From positions 2,089,765 through 2,153,764 of the forward strand of contig NW_006920412.1 of the NCBI RefSeq assembly GCF_000344685.1: a DNA stretch of 64,000 nucleotides. Reading direction: 5' to 3'. The translations under genes were made by a program, and so were the position numbers. The notes beneath the pieces were generated by a model. That model was not told the origin of the DNA. It saw only the letters and a list, made by a program, of their open reading frames with translations, and made no database searches. The stretch comes from Gloeophyllum trabeum ATCC 11539 (taxonomy: Eukaryota > Basidiomycota > Agaricomycetes > Gloeophyllales > Gloeophyllaceae). The number at the start of each line of letters is the position of its first letter. Position 1 is the first letter of the stretch. Shown one piece after another: positions 46,669-59,625 of this stretch.

Positions 46669-48313
46669 CTATATCTCAGATGACGCCACCAGGAACCAGA
46701 ACATACCCGGCCCTCTGTATGCACATCGCACGTCAGAAAACATCCAGCAAAGTCAACGTTCACGTTTCGATAATGATAATCTGCACATCAGCATCTCGCC
46801 TCTTCCTTCTGACATAGATGATATACGAAGCGGCGAGGAGGAAGAGGGCGAGGGAGCGTTTGAAATTCGCGACTAACCCGGTAGAGTGCCTCGAGAAGTA
46901 GTCAAAGTCGATCGTCACGGCTGTTGCGAGGATCAACTAGCACGCACGAGTGGGTTAGAGAAGGTAGGAAGGGAAGGGGGGAGAGTGAGGCATACTGCGC
47001 GTTCGTCCATGGAGAGGTTGCGCTCGATGATGGGCTTATAGCCGCGCGCGGCTATCTCTTCTTCCGTTGGGTCGGGGTGGAAGCGGATGAAGTACTGACC
47101 TGGAACGGCCGCCTTCGTTTACCAATCCACCACGCAAAAATCGTGGGACTCACCAGTGTCAGTGAAAATCTATCATATGCCCAAACTACGTGAGCAGTCA
47201 GGAGCTCGCGCTACCGATGTCACACGTACCTCCCGGCCAAACCCTCTAAACGCCCGTCTGATACTAGCGAACTCCTCATCTCGATGATCACGCAAGCTGA
47301 AGTTCCACGCCCAGAAGCCTTCGTCGATCTTCGCTAACTGCGTGAACGTCTCCTCAGTCTCGGAGGGCTCGGGTTGAGGTTCTGAGACGGTAGAGAGGAT
47401 CGGTCGTGTGCTCTCCCTATAATAGTCCGATCATAATTGTTTACTCCGTGGCTAGTGGTAGCGACCCAGACTTACCGAAGAAACACGTCGTAGCGCCGTC
47501 TCCACAGGTGCCATCGCTGCTGAACTTCACCAAAGGTATCCAGTATGGGTTCGCCCTCCGGTGTGTAATCAGAGTAGTTCTGCAGCCGCTGAACGAACAT
47601 TCGTGAGTTGATCCATGCAAAAGGACGTCTGACCTAGGATACGATGAGCGGTTCAGATCAACTACTCCAAGTGCACGGCGTACCCAGAGAAGGGGGGCGC
47701 CTTGGGAGTCCATGATGAGTGCTCGGAAAGGCCTGTGTGTCTTGAATATTTGACGGGAAAAGGTAGAGAAGAACCCTCTGGGCTCTTCAGCAATGAAGCC
47801 CAAGGTCTCTCCTTCTTCGTTGCCTGTGCAGTATGAGTATTGTTTACGCAGAGGCGGCGATAGGACATACTGATGACATAGCGGTTGGCCTGCTCAAAGC
47901 CTACGAAAATATTGAGCATCTCAATTTGGCTAGAAAAGCCGATGCATCATCATAGGTAAAAAAAACTCTAAGAAGGCCAATAGGACTCACCGAGTAACGA
48001 CCAGCATAGGATTGCTCAGGATTGTTCGCAAACTCTCCTCCGGATTGACCGCCTGCATCCTCTCGCGTTCTCCCCACGAGAGCGTAGGTCGAGGCTCATC
48101 GTCCTTGGGTTCCTCGCGCTGCCGCAACGGATCGGAGAAAAAGCGTTCGAACTCTTCCTGTTCTCTGCTCACTTTCCGGGGGGTGTCCCGCTTTCGTCCT
48201 ACGCCCGGTCCTCGGTCGGGAAAGCGAGAGAATGCATAACTTCGGGTCGGGGCCTCTAATAACCGGAGGCGAGGGAGGGCGCGTAGCCGCCTACAGCCAC
48301 GAAGAGCCAGCAT
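46669..48313 (-). CDS. Phospholipid scramblase family protein (Aim25-like), mitochondrial
   Basis: Family proteins are membrane-associated lipid-mixing or mitochondrial-maintenance factors; activity here is inferred only. Nine exons in transcript order: 47991-48313, 47871-47929, 47684-47823, 47476-47633, 47230-47416, 47154-47169, 46996-47099, 46878-46936, 46669-46714, giving 363 aa. The N-terminus (MLALRGCRRLRALPRLRLL) is Arg/Leu-rich like a presequence. The beta-barrel repeats include LNIFVGFEQANRYVI, FKTHRPFRALIMDSQG, QRLQNYSDYTPEGEPI and RRYDVF; near the end come YFIRFHPDP and LILATAVTIDFDYFSRHS. Exon 6 is 16 nt. The last intron (46715-46877) is long for this window at 163 nt. Divergent from ECO1. 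Confidence 0.9.
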
Positions 48314-48477
48314 TCAGCCTGCCTGCGACCTTGAATTCCAGTCAGCGCGAGCAGGTACCGGGATCGGGCAGCAGATCTCGACCTGCCGCGCGATGACGTT
48401 TCCCGGTCCGCCTTCGGAGCCGCGCGTCGATCACGTGCTGGACGCGTTGATTAGGGGCGCGTGCATAAAGCGCGTGC
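48314..48477. promoter_or_regulatory. Shared divergent promoter of the scramblase gene and ECO1
   Basis: 164 bp separate the two start codons. The sequence is GC-rich, with no TATA box seen on either strand. Confidence 0.5.
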
Positions 48478-49613
48478 ATGCCGCCTGTTGATCGTCGATC
48501 GCCCGCGTTCCCTCCCGCTCCCATGGCCTCCCGCGTCAAGCGCACTTACGGCGGCGCCCGCACAGCAAAGCTATCTCCGCCGGCCCCCTCGTCGCCTCCC
48601 TCGGGCCTGTCCTCGCCCCCTCCAGCGAGCGCGTCCAGTGCTGCCAAACGAAAGCGCCCCCTGATCGAGCGCTTGGGCATCAACGCCGACGCGGTCCCCC
48701 CATTCAAGAAACGTGCTTTATCTACCAAACAACGCGAGAAACAACTCAAGGAGAACAAGAAGACGCTGACGCAGCTGCACTTTTCCCTGGAGACCTCGGT
48801 CCTTCGGACATGCTCTACGTGTGGCTTGTCATACACGAAGGGCGCCCCCGATGACGAGAGCTTGCACAGAGCTCACTGTGCTCGTGTGCAGAGGGGTATG
48901 GAATGGGGAAGGGAGGAGGAGAAGGAACGGACCAAAGCCGGCGTAGAGGAGGTCACCTCTGGAGTCAGGTTGAAGGACGGACGTAAAGGCCGGATCATCT
49001 GCGTCAAAGCCGACGTCGGTGGCAAGATAGGCTCCAAGGTCTTTTGTCGTCCTATTCAGCGTCTTTTACTGATCTTTTGCTGATGTAACATTGCTTTCAG
49101 CTCAAGTCTCTCCTGGAAACCGTAAACCTATCACTGTCGTCTCCCCCTTTACTCCCGGCTGCCCTGCAAGCTTCAAAGGTCTACCTCTTCCTCGTCCCAT
49201 CTGCGGCCACCTCGCCTACCACAACCCGCGAGAAAATCGTAGGCTGCGTCATCGCCCAGCGAATATCTACCGCAATGGCTGTAGTCACCCACTCAGACCC
49301 AAGCACCCCTCCTACCGATCCAACTTCCCCCAACGTCCCTCCACACCTAATCACCGTCGACCCCACGCTCGGCCTCTTCTGCGACCCAACACCCCTACCC
49401 ACACCCCTAGGCATACCGCGCCTCTTCGTATCCACCTCCCACCGCCGTCAAGGTATCGCAACTCACCTTCTGGCCGCGGCCGCGAGGACGTTCATACATG
49501 GCTGCCCGCTCGATCCTGTCAAAGGCGAAGTCGCATTCACCCAGCCCACCAGTGGCGGACGCGCCGTCATGGAGAGCTGGGGCCGTGGAGGGGTTAGGGT
49601 TTACGAGGAGTAG
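48478..49613 (+). CDS. ECO1: Eco1/Ctf7 cohesin acetyltransferase
   Basis: Acetylates the Smc3 subunit of cohesin in S phase to establish sister-chromatid cohesion. Two exons: 48478-49038 and 49101-49613, giving 357 aa. RVKRTYGG near the start is typical of fungal Eco1. A C2H2 finger follows (CSTCGLSYTKG, then HRAHC), and the acetyltransferase core holds KIVGCVIAQRIS, IPRLFVSTSHRRQGIATHLL and the C-terminal TFIHGCPLDPVKGEVAFTQP. A second in-frame ATG at 48523 (MASRVKRTYGG) places the conserved motif nearer the N-terminus and may be the real start, giving 342 aa. The extra residues before it (MPPVDRRSPAFPPAP) have no family support. Confidence 0.94.
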
Positions 49614-49928
49614 CGTCGCTTCCAAGCCTACAGCATTAGCACGAATTCTCCTTCCCTTTCTTTGCTTTATCTTTATTTTCGTTGTGCTCAGAATCGACGT
49701 TGTATCCTGATCCGCTCGATCTCACGAACCATACCATACATAAGGTGTAACATAGATTCCATTATCGACGTTACAAATCGGAGGCTACACATAATTTCCA
49801 AGCTGGCGTGACTATCATTACAAGGTTGCATCAAGAAAGAGAGGTAAGAAAAGAATTGACAACACTTCACCATTCGGACATCGCTATATACAACCCTAAC
49901 CCATCCACGTAAAGCCAATATTTTGATT
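49614..49928. other. Intergenic region between convergent ECO1 and GLT1
   Basis: 315 bp with T-rich stretches (CTTTCTTTGCTTTATCTTTA near 49655) after the ECO1 stop. Holds both 3' UTRs; no gene seen. Confidence 0.3.
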
Positions 49929-52900
49929 CTAAGCTTCGACCGCAATCGCAGTGCCATTGGTCAACTTGCTAGGCGGGGGAATGTAGGTCTACGAAGAAAG
50001 GACAATGAGCTACAGTCGATGCGAATGAACGGGAGCAACGTACCCTGGCTTTGAAACCTCCAGCCACAGGCAGGCGAGTGACGCCGGACATCAGCCAACT
50101 GTCCACTTCCGCAGCGGCGCCACGGCCTTCCTGGATACCCCACACGATCAGCGACTGTCCGCGGCGGCAATCACCAGCAGCGAAGACACCCTCGACGCTA
50201 GTGGAGTATTTCTGTGAACGGCGTGAGCACCCAGCTGAATTTATATTTCTGCCAAATAACACACCTTGGGAGGAGTCTGGATGTTAGTCCTCGGGTCAGT
50301 CTTCACTCCAAGGGCATTGACGAGCTCCTGCTGAGGACCCAAGAAGCCGAGCGCCAGGAGGATCAACTGAGCCGGGAAGAACTTCTCCGACCCGTTGACC
50401 TCCTCCATCTTCCACTTGCCTCCGCTGTCCTTCGTCCACTCAACGCGCACTGTGTTGACGCCCTGCAGCTTCCCGTTCTCATCGACCACGAAATCCTTCG
50501 TCGAGATCGAGTACTCGCGGGGGTCGTCGCCAAAGTGCGCGGCGACCTCGGTATGGCCGTAGTCGGTACGGAAGATGCGAGGCCACTGCGGCCATGGGTT
50601 CTCTCGGCTACGCGACGACGGCGGCTTGGGCAGCAGCTCAAAGTTGGTGACGGACTTGGCACCGTGACGGAGAGCGGTTCCGATACAGTCATTACCGGTA
50701 TCACCGCCACCAATGACAATGACGTCCTTGCCTCTCGCACTGATGTACCGGCCATCCTGGTGCTCGCTGTCCAGCAGAGATTGAGTGTTCAACTGGAGGA
50801 ACTCCATCGCAAAGTGGATACCGTCTGCCTCACGGCCGGGGATCCTCAGATCACGAGGCCACGTAGCGCCGGTGGCCACGACAACCGCGTCATGTTGAGA
50901 ACGGATTTCATTGGCGTCGACGTCGACACCGACATGAGCATTGGGTACGAACGTCACACCCTCAGCAGCCATGAGATCCAGACGGCGTTGAACGACTGCC
51001 TTGTCCAGCTTCATGTTCGGAATACCGTACATCAGCAGGCCACCCATGCGGTCGTTGCGGTCGTAGACGGTAACGTAGTGCCCAGCTTTGTTAAGCTGGT
51101 CTGCGCAAGCCAAACCTGCCGGCCCTGAACCGATGATTGCGACTCTCTTCCCAGTGCGGAAAGTCGGGATCTTCGGCGTCATCCAACCCATCTCAAAGCC
51201 CTTGTCAATGATCGCGCATTCAATGCTCTTGATACCGACGGGAGCTTCGTTGATCCCGAGGACGCACGCGCCCTCGCACGGAGCGGGACAGACACGTCCA
51301 GTGAATTCAGGGAAGTTATTCGTCAGGAGCAGCCTGTTGAGTGCATCTTGCCATTGACCTCTGAACACCAAGTCGTTCCACTTGGGAATGATGTTCGAGA
51401 CAGGGCAACCAGTATCCGACTGGCAGAAAGGCACACCACAGTCCATGCAGCGAGCAGACTGGTACTTCAGCTCGTTATCCGTGAGACGAACAGACAGCTC
51501 CTTCCAGTCCTTCACCCGCTTGCGAGGAGGGCGGTATGGTTCATGGAGGCGCTTGTACTTCATAAAGCCGCGAGTCTTATCAAGCTTCAGCATCCGCTGC
51601 TTCGTGGTGTGGTCGTCAACCATGGAATCTTCGAGATCACCGACGGAAGGTTCGTGACTCCGGCCTCGAATGGGAGTCAGCGCCGGTGTGTGAGATGCGG
51701 TGCGAGAGAAAGGAGTCCGAGGTAGGAGGATGTCCTCCATGCCTTCCGAGGCCAAATCAACCTGACTAGCCGTTCGGGACGGGATCAAATCCACGACGCT
51801 CAGCCGTGCTCTCTCCTCCAATCTCTGGCGCTCCTGTTCATCCAGTACTCGCTTGTAGTCCAAGGGCATGACGCGAACAAACATGGCAAGGAGATGGTGG
51901 AAGTCACGCAGCACGCGATCAGCTACTTCTGACCCGGTGTAGTGGCGGTGGTCTTCGATCAGGCTTCTCAACTCCGCGATTTCCTTGGGGTCGGTGACCT
52001 TCCCGAGTTCAACCATCTCCATATTCACCTTGGTAGCGAAAGTGTGTGCCATGTCCAAAACGTAGGCAATACCGCCGCTCATACCAGCTGCGAAGTTACG
52101 CCCGGTTGTACCCAAGACAACGACCCTTCCGCCAGTCATGTATTCACAACCATGGTCGCCGGTGCCTTCTACCACAGCATGAGCACCGGAATTACGAACA
52201 GCGAAACGCTCCGCAGCGATACCGCGGATGAAGGCTTCTCCCGACGTCGCGCCGTACAAGCAAACATTTCCGACGATGATGTTCTCTTCGGCTTTGAACG
52301 TCGACTGCTTGGGAGGGTATACTATCAACCGACCACCAGAGAGACCCTTGCCAACATAGTCGTTGGCGTCGCCTTCCAGTTCAAGCGTGATGCCAGGCGC
52401 CAGGAAGGCACCAAGAGACTGACCGGCAGAGCCTTGCATCCTGATGTGAATGGTGTCCTTCGGCAGCCCTTCCTCTCCATACAGTTTCGAGACCCGATAG
52501 GATAACGAAGTTCCGAGGGCACGATCAGTGTTCGTTACATCACACTCGATGTGGACGGGCAAGCCCTTAGTCAAGGCTGGCTCCGCCTCGTCGATGAACT
52601 TGTTGTCCAACCGGATGTACAGTTTATGATCCTGTTGCCGAACACGATAGGTAGCGGCGCCAGGACGCATTTGCCAAGCGGGTTTCAAGATAGCGGAGAG
52701 ATCTAAGTGAGCTGTCTTGGGCGTCCTGAGTTTCTCATCCAGCTTGAGCATGTCGGCTCGTCCAACCATTTCATTGATGGTGCGGAAGCCAAGCTTAGCC
52801 ATGTATGACCGGAGATCTTCGGCAAGGTAATAGAAAAAGTTAATGACCTGCTCCGGTTGACCTGCAAACTTGGCTCGCAGTTGAGGATCCTGTGTTGCAA

Positions 52901-55900
52901 TGCCGACTGGACAAGTGTTCACTATATGAGTTTTGAGAACGTTAATAAAAAGAAGACGGAAATTGAGGGCAGTACGACTTACGATGACACTTCCTCATCA
53001 TGATGCAACCCATAGCGATGAGGGGTGTCGTCGCGAATCCCCATTCCTCAGCACCGAGAAGACACGCTATAGCAATGTCGCGACCCGTACGTAGTTGACC
53101 ATCTGTTTGCACGGTTACTCGACCGCGCAAGTCATTCAGGACAAGGGTCTGATGAGTCTCAGCCAGACCAAGCTCCCATGGAAGGCCTGCGTGCTTGATA
53201 CCGGTCCATCTAGACGCACCAGTACCACCGTCGTGACCAGCGATGAGGATGTGATCAGCCTTGGCCTTGGCCACGCCGCTGGCTACGATACCAACCCCAA
53301 CCTCGGATACCAGCTTCACTGAGACGCGGGCACGTGGGTTTGAACACTTGAGGTCATAGATCAATTGCTTCAAATCTTCGATGGAGTAGATGTCGTGATG
53401 CGGAGGGGGTGAGATGAGTCCGACTCCGGCGGTGGAATGACGAGTGCGAGCGATGGATCCGGAGACTTTGTGTCCAGGCAATTCTCCTCCCTCGCCGGGT
53501 TTAGCACCTTGGGCCATCTTGATCTGCAATTCGTCCGCATCCGACAGATAATTGGAGGTGACACCAAAGCGTCCAGAGGCAACTTGTTTGATCGCAGACC
53601 TCATAGTATCACCATTAGGCATGATGTTGGACCGTTCTGCATCCTCACCCCCTTCGCCCGTGTTAGATTTGCCACCAAGTCGGTTCATGGCGACAGCAAG
53701 AGCCGAATGGGCTTCCATCGAAATGGAACCATACGACATGCCCCCCGTCACAAACCTTCTGACAATCTCATTCCATGGCTCGACTTGATCAATAGGGATC
53801 GGTGTCGCATTCTCGTAACGGAATTCAAGCAGACCACGCAAATGGATCTTTCTGGCCTGCTCGTTAGCATTCTTCGTATACGCGTCGAATGCCGACTGGT
53901 TCTTCTCCCTCACAGCATCCTGGAGGTTCGCAATGCCAGCGGGGTCGTTCACGTGAGGCTCCCCGCCGTCGCGCCAGTGATACTCTCCGGACTCCGGCAT
54001 ACCTGGAGGAATGATAGTCTCCCGGCTAGGCCAGCCACGCTCATGGAGTTCAAATGCATCGAGAGCAAGGAGATCGAACGTGGCACCCTGGACACGACTG
54101 GCGGTACCAGTGAAGCACCGCTCAACGACCTCGGTATGAAGGCCAAGTGCTTCAAAGATCTGCGCTCCCTTATACGACTGTAGGGTCGAGATGCCCATTT
54201 TGGACATCACCTTGAGGATACCATTATCGACCGACTTGCGATAATTGTCAATGAGGTCATCAACGGTCTTATCGTCTTTGGTCCTGCGCATGGGTTTAAT
54301 GAGAAATTTCCAGATGAAAGTTTATTTGACACTCACAATCCCTCGCGCTCAATTTTGTGGATAGCTTCCATCATTAGCCATGGACAAATCGCGTCCGCGC
54401 CATACCCCACGAGGACGCAGAGATGGTGAACTTCGCGAGCCTCGGCAGTGTCCACCATGAGGGCAACTTTGGCACGCTTCTTTTGCGAGACAAGGTAGTG
54501 ATGGACACCTCCGCAAGCAATGAGAGCTGACAATGGGACACGTGTCGGCCCCGTGTCGCGGTCGGAGAGAATGATGACCTTGACGCCGTCTTCGATAGCT
54601 TGGGCAGCTTCGCTACAGACCCGGTCGAGTGCAAGCTTATACCCCGGAAGACCTTCCTCCTTCGGGAATGTGATATCGATGGTTCGTGAGGGCCACCGGG
54701 AATAGGCGACCTTCAGATTCTTCATGGCATTCATCTCCTCGATGGAAATAATAGGAGAAGGCAGAAGGATACGATGGCACTGCTCCGCCTTCATCTCCAG
54801 AAGGTTACCCTCTGGGCCCACATATGCTTCCAAGGACATGACGATCGCCTCCCGGATAGGATCAATAGGAGGGTTGGTGACCTGTGCAAAGAGCTGACAG
54901 AAATAATCATAGATGAGCCGAGGCTGAGTCGCCATGCAAGCAAGCGCCGCGTCGTTGCCCATGGAACCAAGTGGTTCTTTCCCATCTGCCACCATAGGCA
55001 GCATCAGCAGGTTCAGCTGTTCGACCGTGTAACCGAAGGCCTGTAACTTGGGATCCTCGCTGAGTGAATAGTCGTCCGGCTTAGCCTTGATATTTACAGA
55101 ACGCTCAACACGCTTGACGATGTTTGGTACCTGGAGCACGTGCGTCTCGATCCACGATGCGAAGTTCTGCTTGCTAGCAGTTGCGTGCTTCAACTCCCTA
55201 TCGTCGACTATGCGCCCTTCCAAAGTATCAACGAGAAGCATACGACCCGGCTTCAGACGACCCTTGGAGACGACCTTCTCGGGAGGGATGAAGATCGCTC
55301 CGACTTCTGAAGCACAGACCATAATATCTTCGTTGGTGACTACATATCGACAAGGTCTCAGACCGTTTCTGTCGAGGTTAGCACCACAGTACCGCCCATC
55401 GCTGAACGTGAAGAGTGCTGGACCGTCCCAAGGTTCTTGCAAACATGCCGCCCAATTATAGAATGCGCGCTTCTCCGGCTCCATATTTTGATTGCCTTGC
55501 CATGCTTCAGGAATCAGCATCATGACGGCCTCAGGTAACGTCAAAACACCATTCACAACGAGCAACTCGAGCACGTTGTCAAAGGCAGCGGAATCAGAGC
55601 CGCCAGCCTCGATGATGGGGTACAGCAAGTCTAGTTGATCGCCAAACAACGACGACGCAAGTACCCCTTCGCGAGCGCGCATCCAATTTTTATTTCCCCT
55701 CACGGTATTGATCTCGCCTGCCGCACGGTTTTATGATGAGCCTCACATCCCCACAGTATAGAACATCACGCACCGTTATGGGCAGCCCATCTCATGGGCT
55801 GTGCGCGGTCCCAGCTAGGGAACGTGTTCGTGGAGAATCGAGAATGTACAAGAGTGAAATGCGATCGGTATAAGACGTGATTCAGGTCGTGGTAGTAATT

Positions 55901-56725
55901 GTACACTTGCGGGGGGGATAACTGGCCCTTGTACACGATGTTCTTGGAGGATAATGAGCATACATAGAAGCCCTTCGCGAGAGTACTTTACACCAAAGAG
56001 TACAGGAATTCAGTTACCGCAGCAAGGATAAAAGAGGGAATGACAGACATGCTATGTGTCGCGTGCTTGCGAAGGATATACAATTGACGTTCAAAATACT
56101 TCGCGTCGAAGGAGCCGCCCTGACTGGCAGCACCATCGCCATAATGCGAACGGAGGACGACGAAAGGTTGAAAGATAGCGGGTTCCTTGCTGCTCGCTGC
56201 GGGTCCGAGGATAGTTCCATCGGTAGGGACTTCTCGCCAGCCGAGCACTCGCAGCCCAAGCTCAATGGCCAGCTTGGAGAATACGGTTTGCTGCTTCTGG
56301 AGTTCGACAGGATCGTTGCGTTTAAAAAACACGTTGCCGACCGCATACTCGCCTACTTCTGGGAGGGTTGCACCGAGTTCCCTTTCAGCCTCCCGCTTGA
56401 AGAAATCGTGTGGGATGCCTGTCATGACGCCTGCGCCATCTCCGTCACGGCTGTCCGCACCCGTAGCACCTCTGTGAGTTAACGCGCAAAGTAGTTGGCG
56501 CGCATCGGAGACAATCTTGTGGCTCTGACCACCTTTGATATGACAGATAAACCCTACTCCGCAAGCATCCTTTTCGTTATCGTTCAGGTAAAGACCTTGG
56601 TTGGCGGGCATAGCACCGGCCCACGAGTCGGGATCACGCTCAACAGCGTTGAATCCATCGATGAAGTCTTCGGAAACGGTATCTGCGACGAGGGGGAGTT
56701 CCGTATGACCAACCGCAGGGGCCAT
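49929..56725 (-). CDS. GLT1: Glutamate synthase (GOGAT), single-chain fungal type
   Basis: Makes two glutamates from glutamine and 2-oxoglutarate using a reduced nicotinamide cofactor. Seven exons in transcript order: 56049-56725, 55774-55985, 54337-55717, 52983-54283, 50265-52921, 50044-50211, 49929-49988, giving 2151 aa, close to yeast Glt1. The amidotransferase Cys is C55 in EKDACGVGF, normally exposed by propeptide removal. Further blocks are [27 protein letters not shown], the FMN/synthase barrel with [13 protein letters not shown], and the cluster [18 protein letters not shown], which spans an intron. The beta half has [19 protein letters not shown], the dinucleotide-binding motif [18 protein letters not shown] and a second site [20 protein letters not shown]. 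Exon 5 alone is 2657 nt. A 304-codon frame antisense to it is a shadow. Confidence 0.97.
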
Positions 56726-59625
56726 AGAATTTGTGCGATGTTTGAGAAAGATCTGCTACTGCTGCTCGCAACGAACAAAGCTGGGACAAGACGGCAGAGC
56801 AGGCGCACGACGATGAAGACGACGAGCAACTAAGAGCAGACAGCGGAAATTTTCGTGTTCGACCAATGTAAAATACGAGGATGGTCAGCTCGCCGAGGAA
56901 AGGTTCGCCTAATCGTAAAGCAGCTATCGGAGCCGGACCAACTTCGGAATTCGGCCGACAATCCGACTGCCCTGGCGGGGCCCCTGAGGTTCCCGGGAGA
57001 GTTGAGGACCTTCGCTGGACCGGCGGACTGGGCCGGAGAGCCAATCACCGCTTATCTTTTTCAATCTCAGATCCACCCCAGATGCCAGGTACGCGCTTCC
57101 ACGTTGGCTCACCGGGCGGCCCGGGCCCACGTTCTTTGTGGCTGCTGTCGCTGTCTTCGGACTGCACGGTCGCCCGTCGGAAGTCCCCTCCACTGCATGT
57201 TCACTCACGACTGCGACAGGCTCCGATATTTCTCAATTGTCAGTGCTGCCGCAGACACAGCACGCGTATCGCATCACTTTTTGCTTTTCCGGATCACGGG
57301 TTTCCCTTCTGGTGTGGCGGGAAGATAATAATCTGGAAAGCCACAATGTAATAGTGGGTGTGCATGGACGAGTCTCACAGTTTCAATGACACCGTAGCTG
57401 TCTGCCCCACGGCAATGTCCCTAAATGGCTGCCCGCTCGACAGTAAACTCGGTGCATCGCAGCAGAGGGCTCGGAGTTGTCTGAATTCTGAAGAGGATGC
57501 GCACGAACTGTGCTGTGAGACAAAACTTACAGTATGCATCTACGCACTGCTGCCGTAAACCCTCTAGATGCAAATCCAAGTGGTTCTATTCTTCTTTACG
57601 ATCCTTCCGAGGGCCTTTGTGGCACTTCGCAGGCTTCGTTGTAAAGGGCCCGAATGCCGTACGTGCGATCATTATACGTGCTGTTTGATTGCAATACTGC
57701 CGTCCGATACAGGTGGCGGTGGCAATGTTGGACAATCTCCGTGTACGGTTTCCGAAAGGGACTCAGAAGCCTTTAAACCTCGCACGAGTTGTATATTTAT
57801 CTGAGAAAAAGGGATCGCAGCAAACGCATAGGAATCCCTCCGGACGCCTAGACCGCCGCTACTGGAGCATTGAAGAAAGGTGGTAGCATCGGCCGACCAC
57901 TACATCATGCGATATGCGCCATTTCCGTGAGTTACCCGCGAAGCAGAGCAGCGAGCGCTCATTGATTCTCTTCAGCAAACCATGTCAGGAAGTGGAGCTC
58001 TGCATAATGAAATCTAACCTCCAAGGGGAAATGTATAGGTCTGATCCTACAGTTTCTAGAACAAGGCTCTGTTCATTCTAATGTCAATGTCGCAGGCTGC
58101 AACGCTCGAAACCGTGGGCTGAGAATTCGTGGGCTCCGGGTCCTGGAACACGAGGGAGCCTGAATTTTGTGCCAGAGAAGCTTGATTATGTCCACCTTCC
58201 AGACATATAACCTTCGAGAGCGAACAGCTTAAGTGAAGTCTACTACTCATGATTCTTGTTGCGATCCATCTCCCGTGGAACTGAAGAACTACACTCGAGC
58301 TTGTGAATAGTACGGGCTTTAGCGGCCGCTGTAATGAACTGATCTTCCCTGCCGTAGTGCCCTTGCCCTGTATGAAGTCAAGAACTCGGTCTTCCTATGA
58401 AATGTGCTCTAAGGGACACATGAGGGTAGTGCAAGATGGCGTTCTTTGCCCGCAAGTCCGCTGCAGAACGTTGATTAGCCTCCCTAATTCCGAAGCAGGA
58501 ATGATGAGCTCGTCATCCATACAAGAAAATTTGTCTGTACTATATTAGGTCACCGTACCTCGTTGTTTTAGGAGGGTACCCCTGCAAGGACCTATTATCT
58601 CTCGTTCATTCCGATCGCGTCGAGTATCATACTTCGTCCACAAGAGCTTCCGGTCCTTCTTCCTTACGTAACTAGGATACCCTAATAGGCAAGTGTTGTA
58701 GAACATCAAATCGTCTGTTAACAGTCAGACACTCCAGACCATCAGACGAGGAAAAGAGGGTAGAAAGGGGGGAGACACGACAATAATTTTACCCCCTGCG
58801 TTTCTGGTGAGTAAATGCGGAGCCTTTCCCCAATCCAGATCTTTCCTTGCATTTGCCACACTCAACGTCAGCAGAATATTCATTGGACCTCGCGGCCTGG
58901 CGGTCATCGGATGAATTGAAGCTAATGTCTATCCCTTGAATACACATATGAAGTCATTCCACTCGCATGGTCCAGGCCAAGCTCCTTCTTAGATTGTTGA
59001 CCATCTGATGCTAGACTGTACGTGGTGATCCCGAAGGCGACCTCGTTGACACGCACGCATCCAGAATGGGAACTGTCCATAATGCGTTCTCTATTGGGCA
59101 GGATTTCGAATACCCCTGGTAGGTTATGTCGCCCCGTATATTCGGACGAAAGACAACCTCCAGCCGGCGGTCGTGCTTGATTACTGTCGGGGACTTTCTT
59201 GGTCTTACTTAAGGCCGATCGCATACCCTTCGGTTATGCCGCTCAGAATATGCCACGGGGCAAGCAAAATATTAGCTTTATGTATCGAACTCATTCAGTC
59301 GGATAAATCGGGATTCACGCAAGCCTAGATCGCTCTGTGGTCGGTCAACGAGGCAGAATATCGCGAATTGACAGAGTCCGGCGATGATGCCCTACCCGGT
59401 GGATTTTTCGGAGATATTGAACAATAAACTGAGTATGCTCCACTGGCAGTATTTCCGGCTATCCTGCAATAGGTGAGTTTAGTATATTGTAAGAGAAAAC
59501 GAATTTCCTCTTCCTCTTCCCTGAACGGAGGAGTAAATACAGACAGGGCACAAACCCAGCTACGTTGATACAAAGCAAACTCGGCAAGTCTCAGACATTG
59601 CATAGCGCCCGGTGTCATAAATAGT
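56726..59625. other. 2.9-kb intergenic region
   Basis: Between the GLT1 start and the LST8 stop, both on the minus strand. The part next to 56725 should be the GLT1 promoter. A minus-strand stretch at 58922-59224 reads coding-like in part (GRHNLPGVFEILPNRERIMD, then NEVAFGITTYSLASDGQ), but I cannot assign it or extend it through introns. No repeat recognised. Confidence 0.3.

Noticed and set aside
50214..51128. 304-codon open frame on the plus strand
   Set aside because: Lies antisense inside the conserved GLT1 exon 5; no domain, and the sense frame is unmistakable. A codon-composition shadow.
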